The notes beneath the pieces were generated by a model that saw only the letters and a list, made by a program, of their open reading frames with translations, was not told the DNA's origin and searched no databases. From the NCBI RefSeq assembly GCF_019973615.1, contig NZ_AP024238.1, forward strand, positions 1,426,001-1,490,000: DNA of 64,000 nucleotides, in the 5' to 3' direction. The DNA comes from Rhodoferax lithotrophicus (GTDB lineage Bacteria > Pseudomonadota > Gammaproteobacteria > Burkholderiales > Burkholderiaceae_C). Below are positions 28,301 to 36,131 of this stretch, piece by piece. Each line of letters begins with the position of its first letter. Positions within the stretch are counted from its first letter, which is position 1. Made by a program: the position numbers and the translations under genes.

Positions 28301-28329
28301 CACGGATGAAGGTTGAGGCGGTGAAGTAA
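22357..28329 (+). CDS. bacterial alpha-2-macroglobulin with intact thioester
   Basis: This 1990-residue periplasmic protein traps proteases: cleavage of the bait region collapses the protein around the attacker. The thioester motif CLEQ is at 1495-1498. Around it are the macroglobulin-like repeats (about 120-900), the bait region (about 1150-1250, with a Gly-rich stretch near 1268) and the alpha-helical thioester domain (about 1490-1800). A signal peptide ends near AYA-FQ with no lipobox Cys, so unlike E. coli YfhM it is probably soluble. Translation starts at GTG 22357 after AAGGAGGAGC. It is followed by an unknown exported protein and pbpC. The antisense frames covering it are shadows. Confidence 0.95.
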   Translation: MSKAILKTCAALVLTVTATSQAYAFQIVGISPQGEVAQVRQVVAKFDDSAVNFGDPKAEAPLALSCSDAQVTKGSGRWVTDRSWAYEFENDLPPGVSCTLQARAGFKSPKGAELTGTTSFKFNTGGPFVQSIQPYPGARIDEEQFFTLRLNGAATLASVQANVWCAVEGLGERVPVRLINGKDRTALLKSQGLEALAAKESLRIVTLACNRSMSPSSRVQIIFGKGVSTPPLGSNVSGIAGTVEKRFAYQVREPFTATFSCERENAQSACLPLRPMRLSFNAPVPAKLLDAIRLVSPKETFKPAKDSEDNASEDEDHVVNYVHFKPLFPEQTAFTLELPKSFKDASGRTLRNADSFPLKVATGAMPPLAKFAAAPFGIVERFAEPGGVALLPVTLRSVEGAPPAKGQVTTLQPTSDADIIRWFLRVQHYDNFTVSRQAAARDVKGKLPKVLGRDDGEVQSRMVSLLQGQPGAKTLDLPQVVAGDPRPFEVVGIPLQAGFHVVEIASQKLGQSLLDERHGDGRTMHVRTSALVTNLGVHFKLGRENAVAWVTTLDKGAPVANATVRVSDCRGNEVGSATTNAQGVASFKDISPRAPTCNAEGMYNQAYFVSARAPQPVADGKGTVQDMAFTWSDWNRGIEPWRFNLPTSREPQPDERAHTIFDRTLLRAGETVSMKHILRSETSRGFDLPAATPDTLVVTHTGSGQQYTQALAWRKTATGGLSAESSFAIPPAAKLGAYQVELRGGTQGQSFYTGELRVEEFRLPVLEGRVTPADKKPLVNAKSVPVDVQINYVAGGGAANLPVRVSALVRGKYPSYPDFAEFSFSPPRGKQDNRPDGEEEADASADARVIADKLALTLDKHGAGKVTVDKVPTARAPQDLLLEATYSDPNGEVQTIRSTQTLWPAAVVAGLKTEGWVSSSQAVRFQALALNLSGKPQADVALEVKATARIVTTTRKRMVGGFYTYDNKTTLKELGSVCSGKSDARGLLLCETTLGEPGEVELVVSAKDSGGNISQAASSVYVTKQGELWFGGENTDRIDLLPEKRSYQPGETARFQVRMPFRFATALVAVEREGIIDTQVVQLNGRDPTVSLKIQDGWGPNVYVSVLALRGRLREVPWYSFFTWGYKAPREWWTAFWYEGREYVAPTALVDLSKPAFRLGVAEIRVGTKAHQLDVTVKADKESYPVRGQAKVTISAKLPNGQPAANAEVAVAAVDQALLELMPNTSWNLLDAMLQRRAWGVETSTAQMEIIGRRHYGRKAVPAGGGGGKGSARELLDTLLLWQPAVKLDANGQAQITVPLNDALTTFKIVAVADASTGLFGTGSTSIRATQDLQIISGLPPLVREDDQYRAQLTLRNTTQQAMKVEVRPRATLLELKPQMMDIPAGEAREVAWMVTAPAQLAQSRFESLLWEIEAKDTISGARDALKASQRIIPAVPLTVQQATLVQLDGPFSLDVNPPADALPGRGGLKLSLQPKLAEGLPGVRDWFARYPFACLEQKTSKSVGLRDGKLWQTVAAQIPSYLDSDGLANYFPPRDGEANHGSDTLTAYLLAATHEAAAINPAFALSDEVRAPMERGLIAFVEGRIQREFWSPRKDLDIRKLAALEALSRYGKAQGRMVGSITIAPNQWPTHAVIDWLNILKRVQDVPERDKRILEANNILRSRISYQGTKMIFSSERDDYWWWLMQNGDVNTARLILTVLDDPAWKDDMGRLANGFISRQQGGAWHTTTANLWGGLALEKFSAKFETVPVSGSTKASMSTGAAQVDWSKVERIKTTDASGAAHQTTWFGAPASPGNLRNNSMFLPWSKTAAKDTLSVTHQGPGKPWLTLQSVAAIQLKEPFNAGYQIKKTVTPVEQANKSLSAGSYTRGDVLRVTVEVNASADMTWVVITDPVPGGATILGSGLGRDSEIATQGEKRDGYGWTAFEERSFESFRSYYEYLPKGVVKMEYTIRLNNVGDFALPPTRVEAMYAPEMFGETPNTRMKVEAVK

Positions 28330-30602
28330 TGGTGGCAAACAAATATTGGCAATCGATTTGTAGAGCGCTAACCATCGGGTTCATAGGTTTTTTCTGCGCC
28401 TTGAATGCTTGGGGAGCAGAGGGCAACACAGGCAAGCGAAACTGCGACTTGGGTAGTAACAATCTCTTCATTCCGCACCAATGGCCAGAACAGGACTTGG
28501 ATCTCTTTGCAGAAGGAAAAATTGGCATCCTCAGTCCCCAATATGACCACTTCTATCTATACATTGCGTACAGAAGCTTAGTTGGCAAGACGTTCCGACA
28601 AAGTGAGATCGAGAGCCTTCGTCCATTCGATCCATGTTGGGACGACGAGACACGCGGATATTTTGGCTATGAGTGGCGTAATGCCCCAAAAATGGTCGCA
28701 GCCTGGCGGTCATGGGGCTCTGCAAGAAAGCTCATTACGGACACATCATCGAAGTATCAAAAGGCCACAACCGGCCAGCGGTCGGCGCTTGACTACCTGG
28801 ACTACAACATCCCCAACTGCAACCCAGATGCATTCAGTACCGCAGCATCGACGCTGCAACAGCGCCTTGTGGCATATGGAAATGACATCTGGGTCAAGCA
28901 ATGGGTAGATGGACAAGATCTAGTTTTTGGTCAGTGCGAAACAAAATCGGATGTCTTCCCTAACGAAGCGCAGAGGCTAGCACCTAGCTGGTTTCAAAAA
29001 GACCGCGCCTATCAAATTGCTGCAGCGAAGTTTTATGCGGGTGATTACCAAGATTCTGTCGCTCGATTTGACGCAATTGCCAAGGATACTGAATCCCCTT
29101 GGAGCGATATCGCTCCCTACATTGCCGCACGGGCATTACTCCGCCAAGCCAGCGTTGGAAACGTCACTAACGCTGTGACCCAGATTCAGATGTTTGAAGA
29201 TGCGCAGTCACGCCTCATCGAATTTATAAAACGAGCTTCCGATGTCTCGACTAGGAGAGATGGCGAACGCTTGCTACAACGCATCGGATTAAGAATTGAC
29301 CCTTACGGAACCCGAAACGCTATCGAGGAGCGTTTGAATTCAGACATCCTTTCAACAAATCTTGGGCAGGACGTAAGAGATTTCGATGCCAGCCTAGCTT
29401 ATGAGCCTGACGTGTTGGCGACGAATCCTGGATTTGGTGCATGGTTAGGCGCAATTCGTAGAGGAATCACAAATGTCTTGCCACCTGACTTTATCCCACC
29501 GATGGATGACGCTTGGTTAGTCGCTCGTCTTCAAAACGCAGATACATCCGATAACAATGTCACCAAACTTCTGCGTGAGGCCGCGCAAATCCCTCGTACA
29601 GCACCCGCATATCCAACCGCGCGGTATCACATGATTCGCCTAATTTCAAATCATTCGGAAGCAATGAAGATTGCGAGCGAACTCTTGGCTGATTCAACAA
29701 TCAATTTGACACAGCAAGATAAGAATCGAATCGCAAAAATAGCACTGCCCCATGCAAAGTCTCCTTTAGAACTCGCCAAGTTGATTCATGTAAAGCCTGT
29801 CTCTAGTCAGTTTTCCGATTTCAGTCACAACGAGATCGAAGAGAGTTTGCCTCCTGTAGACCAAGACGGAGCGAAGATACTCAATGAATTAATGCCCTTA
29901 GACACTTTGTACAGTGTTCAGCACAATCCTTCTAGCCCACAGTCGCTGCGAAAAGCCCTCTTGGGAGTCGTATGGACCAGAGCATTAGTACTAAAGCGAT
30001 GGGACATACTCAAGAAATTGGAATTCGACTTGATGCAGGCATTGCCAAAAGCGAGAACGGAAATCCAGCTCATAGCCAGCGCAAATCAGCCTGCTGAGAA
30101 ATTCGGTCTTGGAGCGGTTTTCTTGGCGAAATTTCCGGGACTGCTCGGCAACATCTCAACCCAAATCTATGGAACCCAGGAGAAAGACATTTCCGAACTT
30201 GCGCTGCCGAATATGCATCGGCGGCATCCCGTGGATTGGGATCGAGACAATTGGTGGTGTTCAATTCCAGAGGGGAGGTATTGGTCAAATGATCCCATAC
30301 CGGCCGCCCCCCAGGCGCATCCGATGCTTTCAGTCAAGGAAGCAAAACAATGGAAGCAAGAGATGAGGACATTGGCCGAGATACCAAACGCAACTGATTA
30401 TCTGGGCAGTGCTGTATTAGAGTGGGCCACAGCACATCCAAAGGACAACCGATTACCCGAAGCGCTTCGAATGATTGTTCGCTCTGCACGGGGTGGCTGC
30501 ATTAGCGCCACAACACAGGGCTTGGGAAGGCGCGCTTTCCGCCATCTACATCGGCACTTCCCGCAGAGTGATGCCGCACGAACCACACGCACGCATAGTT
30601 GA
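28329..30602 (+). CDS. exported protein of unknown function coupled to alpha-2-macroglobulin
   Basis: This 757-residue protein has a signal peptide ending near WGA-EG (about 32). One TPR-like helical pair is visible (AYQIAAAKFYAGDYQDSVARF, about 227-247), and the region after it is mostly helical. The C-terminus (RRAFRHLHRHFP) resembles the AF..LH..YP end seen in unnamed proteins found with alpha-2-macroglobulin operons. Its ATG overlaps the preceding stop by one base (TAATG), so translation is coupled. Base composition is visibly more AT-rich than both neighbours, and codon choice differs, which suggests separate acquisition or relaxed selection. No enzyme motif is recognised. Confidence 0.75.
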   Translation: MVANKYWQSICRALTIGFIGFFCALNAWGAEGNTGKRNCDLGSNNLFIPHQWPEQDLDLFAEGKIGILSPQYDHFYLYIAYRSLVGKTFRQSEIESLRPFDPCWDDETRGYFGYEWRNAPKMVAAWRSWGSARKLITDTSSKYQKATTGQRSALDYLDYNIPNCNPDAFSTAASTLQQRLVAYGNDIWVKQWVDGQDLVFGQCETKSDVFPNEAQRLAPSWFQKDRAYQIAAAKFYAGDYQDSVARFDAIAKDTESPWSDIAPYIAARALLRQASVGNVTNAVTQIQMFEDAQSRLIEFIKRASDVSTRRDGERLLQRIGLRIDPYGTRNAIEERLNSDILSTNLGQDVRDFDASLAYEPDVLATNPGFGAWLGAIRRGITNVLPPDFIPPMDDAWLVARLQNADTSDNNVTKLLREAAQIPRTAPAYPTARYHMIRLISNHSEAMKIASELLADSTINLTQQDKNRIAKIALPHAKSPLELAKLIHVKPVSSQFSDFSHNEIEESLPPVDQDGAKILNELMPLDTLYSVQHNPSSPQSLRKALLGVVWTRALVLKRWDILKKLEFDLMQALPKARTEIQLIASANQPAEKFGLGAVFLAKFPGLLGNISTQIYGTQEKDISELALPNMHRRHPVDWDRDNWWCSIPEGRYWSNDPIPAAPQAHPMLSVKEAKQWKQEMRTLAEIPNATDYLGSAVLEWATAHPKDNRLPEALRMIVRSARGGCISATTQGLGRRAFRHLHRHFPQSDAARTTRTHS

Positions 30603-30646
30603 ACTTTCTGCTCAGCGTTGCTCGTTAATTTCTGAGGAAAGTCGCA

Positions 30647-32863
30647 TTGAAGCGTTTTATTGCTCTAATAGTAATAGCTGGATGTGCTTTATCGACAGGG
30701 GCTAGCACCCCATTTGACCAAGTACGCTCCAGCCACCAGCCCTCCGACACCCTGATCCTCGACCGACAGGGTGTGGAGCTGCACCGCCTGCGCACCGATG
30801 CCAGCGTGCGTCGGGGCCGCTGGGTGGCACTGGGGGACATGTCGGCGGCGTTGCGCATGGCCATCGTGCTGTCGGAGGACCGGCGTTTCTACGAGCACAG
30901 CGGGGTCGACTGGCAGGCGGTCACGGCTGCTGCCTGGGCCAATCTGTGGAACAGCCGCACGCGCGGTGCCTCCACCATCACCATGCAGCTGGCAGGATTG
31001 CTGGACGACGATTTGAAGCACAGCCATGGCGGGCGTAGTGTGGCGCAGAAGCTGGGGCAGACCTTTTCCGCCCAATGGCTGGAGCGCAGCTGGCGCAAGG
31101 ATCAGATCCTGGAGGCCTACCTCAACCTGGTGCCGTTTCGCGGCGAACTGGTCGGCATTGACGCGCTGAGCCAGACCCTGTTTGGCAAGGCCCCGCACGG
31201 CCTGGATGCACGCGAGGCCGCCGTGGCCGTGGCCCTGGTGCGGGCACCCAATGCGCAGCCGAACCAGGTGGCACAGCGCGCCTGCGTCATCCAGCGCCAG
31301 CTGCTGGGCAAGGCCGCCGAATGCGAAGCGCTGGACCTGTTCACCAGCGCCGCCCTGCAGCGCCGTGACTACGCGGCCAGCAACGGCATGGCGCCGCACC
31401 TGGCCCAACAGCTGGTGCGTGCGCCGCACGGTGCCAGCATCCGAACCACGCTGCATGCGCCCCTGCAGCGCTTTGCCGTGCAGACCCTGCAGCAGCAGTT
31501 GCGCGAGCTGTCCGGCCGCCATGTGGAAGACGGTGCCCTGGTGGTGCTGGACAACGCCAGCGGCGCAGTGCTGGCTTGGGTAGGCTCATCAGGTGAACTC
31601 AGCCGCGCGGCGGATGTGGATGGTGTCACCGCCCTGCGCCAGCCCGGCTCCACGCTCAAGCCCTTTCTCTACGCCCAGGCCATCGCCGAGCGGCGGCTGA
31701 CCGCCGCCTCATTGCTGGACGACACGGGCACGCAAATTCCCACGGCCTCAGGTCTGTACATTCCGCAAAACTACGACCACCAGTTCAAGGGCTGGGTCTC
31801 GGTGCGCACCGCACTGGGTGCCTCGCTCAATGTGCCGGCCGTGCGCACCCTGGTGATGGTTTCGCCCGATGCCTTCCACAAGCAGCTGCAACGCCTGGGC
31901 CTGCCGTTCAAGGAGAACGGCGACTACTACGGTTACAGCCTGGCGCTGGGCAGCGCCGAGGTCTCGTTGCTGAACCTGACCAACGCCTACCGCGCCCTGG
32001 CTAACGGCGGGCGTTATGGCCCCACGCGCACGTTGCCTGGCCCCAGCATGCCGTTGAAAAGTGTGCTGGATCCACGTGCCGCCTTCATCGTGGGCGACAT
32101 CCTGAGTGACCGCAACGCACGCGCCCGCACCTTCGGCCCCGACAGCGTGCTGGCTACCCGCTTCTGGAGCGCGGTCAAGACCGGCACCAGCAAGGACATG
32201 CGCGACAACTGGGCCGTGGGCTGGTCGCAGCGCTACACGGTGGGCGTGTGGGTGGGCAACGCCAGCGGCGCGCCGATGTGGGACGTGAGCGGCACCACCG
32301 GTGCCGCCCCCATCTGGGCCACCGTTATGCGCTACCTGCACACCCGCACGCCCAGCCAGTCGCCCAAGCCGCCGACAGGCGTGGTGCAAACCCGGGTGCA
32401 ATTTGACCCTGCCAGCGATGCCAAGCGCACTTTGCCCCTGGAAGCTGCGCGCAGTGAGTGGTTCCTGGCCGGTACCCAGCAACCGTTGTTTGCTATTCAT
32501 TCAGAAGCTACCAGCGCATTTTCCACAAGGGCTAGAGGCCAAAATGGCATCAAACCATTGGCCGACGGCACGGCCCACATCACCACCCCGGCACCGGGTA
32601 CCATCCTGGCGCTGGACCCCGACATCCCGCCCAGCCGCCAGCGTGTGAGCTTCCAGGCCGAGGGCAGCGCCAATCTGCGCTGGGTGCTGGACGGCAAGGC
32701 CTTGGCCAAGGGCCATAGCGCCAGCTGGTTGCCTTGGCCCGGCCGGCACCGGGTGCAGATCACCAATGCTCGCGGCCAGGTGCTGGACGAAATCCGGCTG
32801 GAGGTGCGCGGTGCCGGGGTGCGCTCGGCAGGCAGCGAGCCCACACCGCGCCACCATGATTGA
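30647..32863 (+). CDS. pbpC: penicillin-binding protein 1C
   Basis: This 738-residue bifunctional peptidoglycan synthase is anchored by an N-terminal helix. The glycosyltransferase domain carries E77-D78 in ILSEDRRFYEHSGVD and TITMQLAGLL. The transpeptidase domain has the nucleophile motif STLK at 335-338, an SLN motif near 390 and KTGTS at 511-515. A C-terminal BiPBP_C-type domain (about 600-725) is specific to PBP1C. The start is TTG at 30647 after GAGG. The pairing with alpha-2-macroglobulin is the same as in E. coli (yfhM-pbpC) and is thought to serve cell-wall repair after attack. A dispersed repeat makes up about codons 615-634. Confidence 0.95.
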   Translation: MKRFIALIVIAGCALSTGASTPFDQVRSSHQPSDTLILDRQGVELHRLRTDASVRRGRWVALGDMSAALRMAIVLSEDRRFYEHSGVDWQAVTAAAWANLWNSRTRGASTITMQLAGLLDDDLKHSHGGRSVAQKLGQTFSAQWLERSWRKDQILEAYLNLVPFRGELVGIDALSQTLFGKAPHGLDAREAAVAVALVRAPNAQPNQVAQRACVIQRQLLGKAAECEALDLFTSAALQRRDYAASNGMAPHLAQQLVRAPHGASIRTTLHAPLQRFAVQTLQQQLRELSGRHVEDGALVVLDNASGAVLAWVGSSGELSRAADVDGVTALRQPGSTLKPFLYAQAIAERRLTAASLLDDTGTQIPTASGLYIPQNYDHQFKGWVSVRTALGASLNVPAVRTLVMVSPDAFHKQLQRLGLPFKENGDYYGYSLALGSAEVSLLNLTNAYRALANGGRYGPTRTLPGPSMPLKSVLDPRAAFIVGDILSDRNARARTFGPDSVLATRFWSAVKTGTSKDMRDNWAVGWSQRYTVGVWVGNASGAPMWDVSGTTGAAPIWATVMRYLHTRTPSQSPKPPTGVVQTRVQFDPASDAKRTLPLEAARSEWFLAGTQQPLFAIHSEATSAFSTRARGQNGIKPLADGTAHITTPAPGTILALDPDIPPSRQRVSFQAEGSANLRWVLDGKALAKGHSASWLPWPGRHRVQITNARGQVLDEIRLEVRGAGVRSAGSEPTPRHHD
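32491..32545 (-). repeat. dispersed repeat inside pbpC
   Basis: Read on the minus strand this copy gives TTTTGGCCTCTAGCCCTTG, then GCGCTGGTAGCTTC and GAATAGCA, following the consensus order. It is in frame and adds about 18 codons between the transpeptidase end and the BiPBP_C domain, a natural linker that would tolerate an insertion. Confidence 0.7.
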
Positions 32864-33055
32864 TGGGGCCCAAAGCTGAGCAAACGTGTACGGGTTCGCA
32901 CAAAAGCCAAGTGATGTCAGGAGACCACTGAACACATGACGATGCTGGAGACAACACCTGAGCGTGTGATGGGCTTACTCTTGCCCGGTATACAAGCCAG
33001 TCAGCGTTTTCGCAGGGGTGCACAGGGTTGAGGCGGCTCTCCGTTTAGGATACCG

Positions 33056-33598
33056 ATGGTCAACGCCTCGCTGCCTGCAACACTGAACCCCATTGATATG
33101 ACCCTGATTACCACCCAAGACCCGCATTTCTCATTACGTTTTGCCACCCCGGATGACGCACAACACGTCGTGGACTTCATGAAAAAGCTCGGCGCTTACC
33201 AGAAGATGCTTGAGAAGATCACGGCCACCGAAGCCAGCATACGCAAGCTCCTGACCGAAGGCCGGGGTGAGGCCGTATTTGGCAGCTATGACGGTCAGAT
33301 CGTGGCGTTCATGTATTTCTGCCAAACCTCGTCGGCCTTTACCGGGCAGCAAGGGCTGTACATCGACGGGTTTCTGGTGGATGACTGCATGCGCGGCAAA
33401 GGGCTGGGCACCATCATGATGGCCTTCATGTCCAAGCTGGCGCTGGAGCGTGGTTGTCAGCGGCTGGAATGGGGTTGTCTGGACTGGAACGAACCCACCA
33501 TCAAGTTTTACCGCGACCTGGGTGCCACCAGCGTGGACATCATGACCATCTACCGCTTCGCCCCGGAGCAGCTGCAGGCCAACGCAGCGCAGTTTTAA
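33056..33598 (+). CDS. GNAT-family N-acetyltransferase
   Basis: This 180-residue cytosolic acyltransferase transfers an acetyl group from acetyl-CoA. The GNAT core is clear: FATPDDAQHVVDFM (strand 1 and helix), IDGFLVDDCMRGKGLGTIMMAFM (motif A with RGKGLG, the CoA-binding loop, about 119-125) and WGCLDWNEPTIKFYRDLGA (motif B). The ATG at 33056 follows TTAGGA; an ATG at 33098 also gives a complete domain. It stands alone after pbpC. The acceptor substrate is unknown; similar proteins include diamine and thialysine acetyltransferases. Confidence 0.85.
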   Translation: MVNASLPATLNPIDMTLITTQDPHFSLRFATPDDAQHVVDFMKKLGAYQKMLEKITATEASIRKLLTEGRGEAVFGSYDGQIVAFMYFCQTSSAFTGQQGLYIDGFLVDDCMRGKGLGTIMMAFMSKLALERGCQRLEWGCLDWNEPTIKFYRDLGATSVDIMTIYRFAPEQLQANAAQF

Positions 33599-33772
33599 GC
33601 GCGGGCGAGGGTGTTTCCCGGTGGCGTAGGGCCATTCGCCAAGATGGCTCAGTGGGCCCGCGAACGTATTTCAGTGCCATGCCTGCGTTTAATCTTCCAG
33701 CGCCAGCGCTTGCGTAGCCCGCCCAAACGCTTGGTCGCACGTGACCAGGAGCGTCAGTCGCTGGGGGTGCAG

Positions 33773-33836
33773 TTTATATAAGAAATATGCCTCTAGAGCT
33801 TGATCTACTTGCGCAAATAGCTATCGAAATAAAATC
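33773..33836 (+). repeat. dispersed GGCCTCTAG repeat, copy 3
   Basis: ATATGCCTCTAGAGCTTG, then TTGCGCAAATAGCTATCGAAA, a moderately diverged copy. It is followed at once by a fragment related to the start of the gene at 21811. Confidence 0.65.
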
Positions 33837-33890
33837 GTTTTACCCGAATCGATTGGAGCGCGACATGGACGGCATCGCGGCTGACTCAAA
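33829..33890 (+). pseudogene. remnant of the 21811-type small gene
   Basis: Codons from about 33829 read IKSFYPNRLERDMDGIAA, aligning with MQAFYPERFEREMGCTEA at the start of the 21811 protein, in the same position relative to the repeat. After about 20 codons similarity ends, so only a 5' fragment remains. The reading frame continues to 34035 but shows no further match. Confidence 0.45.
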
Positions 33891-33908
33891 GCCCCTCATG
33901 CGCTTGGC

Positions 33909-35927
33909 TCAAGGGCTCGCTGGGCGGGCCGCCTGGCGTGCCGTCCACAGGTCGCGCAAGGTGTTCAATGAAGGCACGAAAGCAGAGCAGGATCGGTGGC
34001 CATCGCTGCGCAGGCTACCTTTCACCACCGAGTGACCGACGGAGGCTGTCGGGCTGAGCATGACGGCACGCGCATTCAGCATTTGCTGGCTCGTCGTCAC
34101 GGTGCTGCTGAAGTTATTGAGGGCCATCACGGTCTTGCCCCCCACCATGGTCAGTAGCACTTTGTTGCGCCCTAACGCTTCCTCGGGAACGGTCATGAAA
34201 TTCTGCTCCAGCACGATCATGTCGGCGAACTTGCCGACTTCGATGGAGCCAATGAACGTTTCCAGGCGCAGTTGATAGGCCGCATTCATGGTGATGGAGC
34301 GCAGCACGTCAGCGCGGGACAGCCCTGGATCGTTGTTGATTTTTCCTTCAAAAATCGGTGCAAGGCTGGCCGCGCTGTGTGGATTGGTCGGGTCGCCGGA
34401 GCGCGTCACGCCGACCTTCAGTGCCAAAAAGGTATCGAATGGATCAATCGGCCAGTCGCTGCCGGACACCACGCGGGCACCTGCGTTGTGCAGGCTACCA
34501 AAGGGCTCCATGCGTGCGAAACGGTCTGGGCCGAGGTGATTTTCGGTTTCACCAATCGAGTACGAGGCACGTTGCGCCCACTGGTAGGACATGGTGGCGG
34601 ACACATTCAGTGCGGCAAAGCGTGGATAGTCGGCCTGTGCCACGGTTTCATCGTGGGCAATGGCGGGTCGGAAGTCTGCTTTGGGGCGTTGCAAGCGCAC
34701 GTTTTCATAGGCATCCAGGGCTTGACGGACCGCACGGTCACCGGTGGCGTGGGCGTGAAAGTCCAGGCCGGCATCTGCTGCCGCCAGCATCAACGGCTTG
34801 AGCACCTCAGGCGGGTAATAGACCGAGCCGCTGTTGCTGCCAGGCTGCCAGTTCGGGGCCGCATCGGTGCCGGTATTGGTGAAATACGGAGTCAGCAGCG
34901 CGCCGGTGTCGGCGGGGGCGTTGACCACACCGTCCATGAAGACTTTGACGATGCGGGTGTTCAGACCAGGTGCGGCCACGGGGGTGCCTTGGTCCATGCT
35001 GTTGGCCAGTGTTTTGGCGGCAGCAATCGTGTCTGTTGGGCTGACGGCGGCCATCTCCGGCACCAGCGCCAGGGCGAAATTGGCCCGAGCTGTTAATTCT
35101 CCAGACTGTTGCAAGGCCTTGAAGGTCTTGCCATGCACGTCGGAGGAGGCTGCATCCATGAACGTTGTGATGCCTTGTTCACGCATGGCCGCCAGTGCGG
35201 CACGGCCTTGTTTAAGCAGGTCGGCATCGGTGTCGGGTGGAATCGCGGCCTTGACCTGCCAACTGGCGGCATCCTCGCAGATGCCGGTAGGCACGCCCTT
35301 GGCATCGCGCAGGAACTTGCCGCCAGTCGGGTCAGGTGTGGCGGCGGTGACACCGGCCAGACTCAAGGCACGGGAGTTGGCCAGCACGCCGTGAAAGTCT
35401 GACGAGGTGACCACAATGGGCCGCTGCGTGGTCAAGCTGTCGAGCACAGCCTTGGTGGGGTCGCCGTCGATGGACGACGTGGCCTGCCGGTCCCAGTTGA
35501 CAACTTCAAGCCAGGTGTCGGGCTCTTTGTCTGCCGTGGCGTTCAGACAGGTCTGTATGTGAGTGGCGAGCTGGGCATGGGACAAGGGGGCGTAAGCCAG
35601 GTCGCACATCAGCAAGGCGCGCCCGCCTGACAGTGCGTGCAGGTGAGCATCGACGAATCCGGGCATCAGCATGCGCTCGCCGAGGTCAATCACTTTGGTG
35701 TTGGCTCCCACCCAGTTGTCCGCACCTGAATTGGTGCCGACATAAACAATCTTGCCGTCACGTACCGCAACGGCTTGCTGGACTGAGTTGTTGGCATCCA
35801 TGGTCATCACCTGCGCATTGCGCAGCACGGTATCGGCAGGGTCTTCTTTTGAACCCCCGCAACTGGCCACCAGCAGTGCGAATGCCAGGGTGGCGGTGGC
35901 AGTCCAGGCAATTTTTTTCCAAACCAT
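33909..35927 (-). CDS. lipoprotein-type amidohydrolase (YtcJ-like)
   Basis: This 672-residue metal-dependent hydrolase belongs to the amidohydrolase 3 group (YtcJ/N-substituted formamide deformylase type). The start at 35927 follows AAGGAGAAACCTG and gives a lipoprotein signal with Cys23 in LVASC, so the enzyme is probably attached to a membrane facing the periplasm. Metal-site residues include the HLH of GFVDAHLHALSG, and later FHAHATGDRAVRQAL and GSDWPIDPFD. The C-terminal domain ends with GGKTVMAL plus a tail of about 60 residues. Its gene is 204 bases away from a LuxR-type regulator reading the same way. The substrate is unknown. Confidence 0.88.
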   Translation of the reverse strand: MVWKKIAWTATATLAFALLVASCGGSKEDPADTVLRNAQVMTMDANNSVQQAVAVRDGKIVYVGTNSGADNWVGANTKVIDLGERMLMPGFVDAHLHALSGGRALLMCDLAYAPLSHAQLATHIQTCLNATADKEPDTWLEVVNWDRQATSSIDGDPTKAVLDSLTTQRPIVVTSSDFHGVLANSRALSLAGVTAATPDPTGGKFLRDAKGVPTGICEDAASWQVKAAIPPDTDADLLKQGRAALAAMREQGITTFMDAASSDVHGKTFKALQQSGELTARANFALALVPEMAAVSPTDTIAAAKTLANSMDQGTPVAAPGLNTRIVKVFMDGVVNAPADTGALLTPYFTNTGTDAAPNWQPGSNSGSVYYPPEVLKPLMLAAADAGLDFHAHATGDRAVRQALDAYENVRLQRPKADFRPAIAHDETVAQADYPRFAALNVSATMSYQWAQRASYSIGETENHLGPDRFARMEPFGSLHNAGARVVSGSDWPIDPFDTFLALKVGVTRSGDPTNPHSAASLAPIFEGKINNDPGLSRADVLRSITMNAAYQLRLETFIGSIEVGKFADMIVLEQNFMTVPEEALGRNKVLLTMVGGKTVMALNNFSSTVTTSQQMLNARAVMLSPTASVGHSVVKGSLRSDGHRSCSAFVPSLNTLRDLWTARQAARPASP

Positions 35928-36131
35928 CAGGTTTCTCCTTGTCCATGAAATTGAAGGATTCAGGTTCGCCTGTCGAGCTTGGGAATATGGAGTCGCCACC
36001 ACCGGCTTTCGCAAGGACGGTGTGTGTCGGATGTGCAGTGAATACGCCCATAGTCCGACAGGCTGCTGAGCTCAGATGGACTGTAGTGGCGGCATGCCGG
36101 TTTGAACCTCCTCAAATGCAGAGGGGCAGGG

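Noticed and set aside
26767..28338. 523-codon minus-strand frame
   Set aside because: Same reason: antisense to the macroglobulin gene and without ribosome site or motifs.
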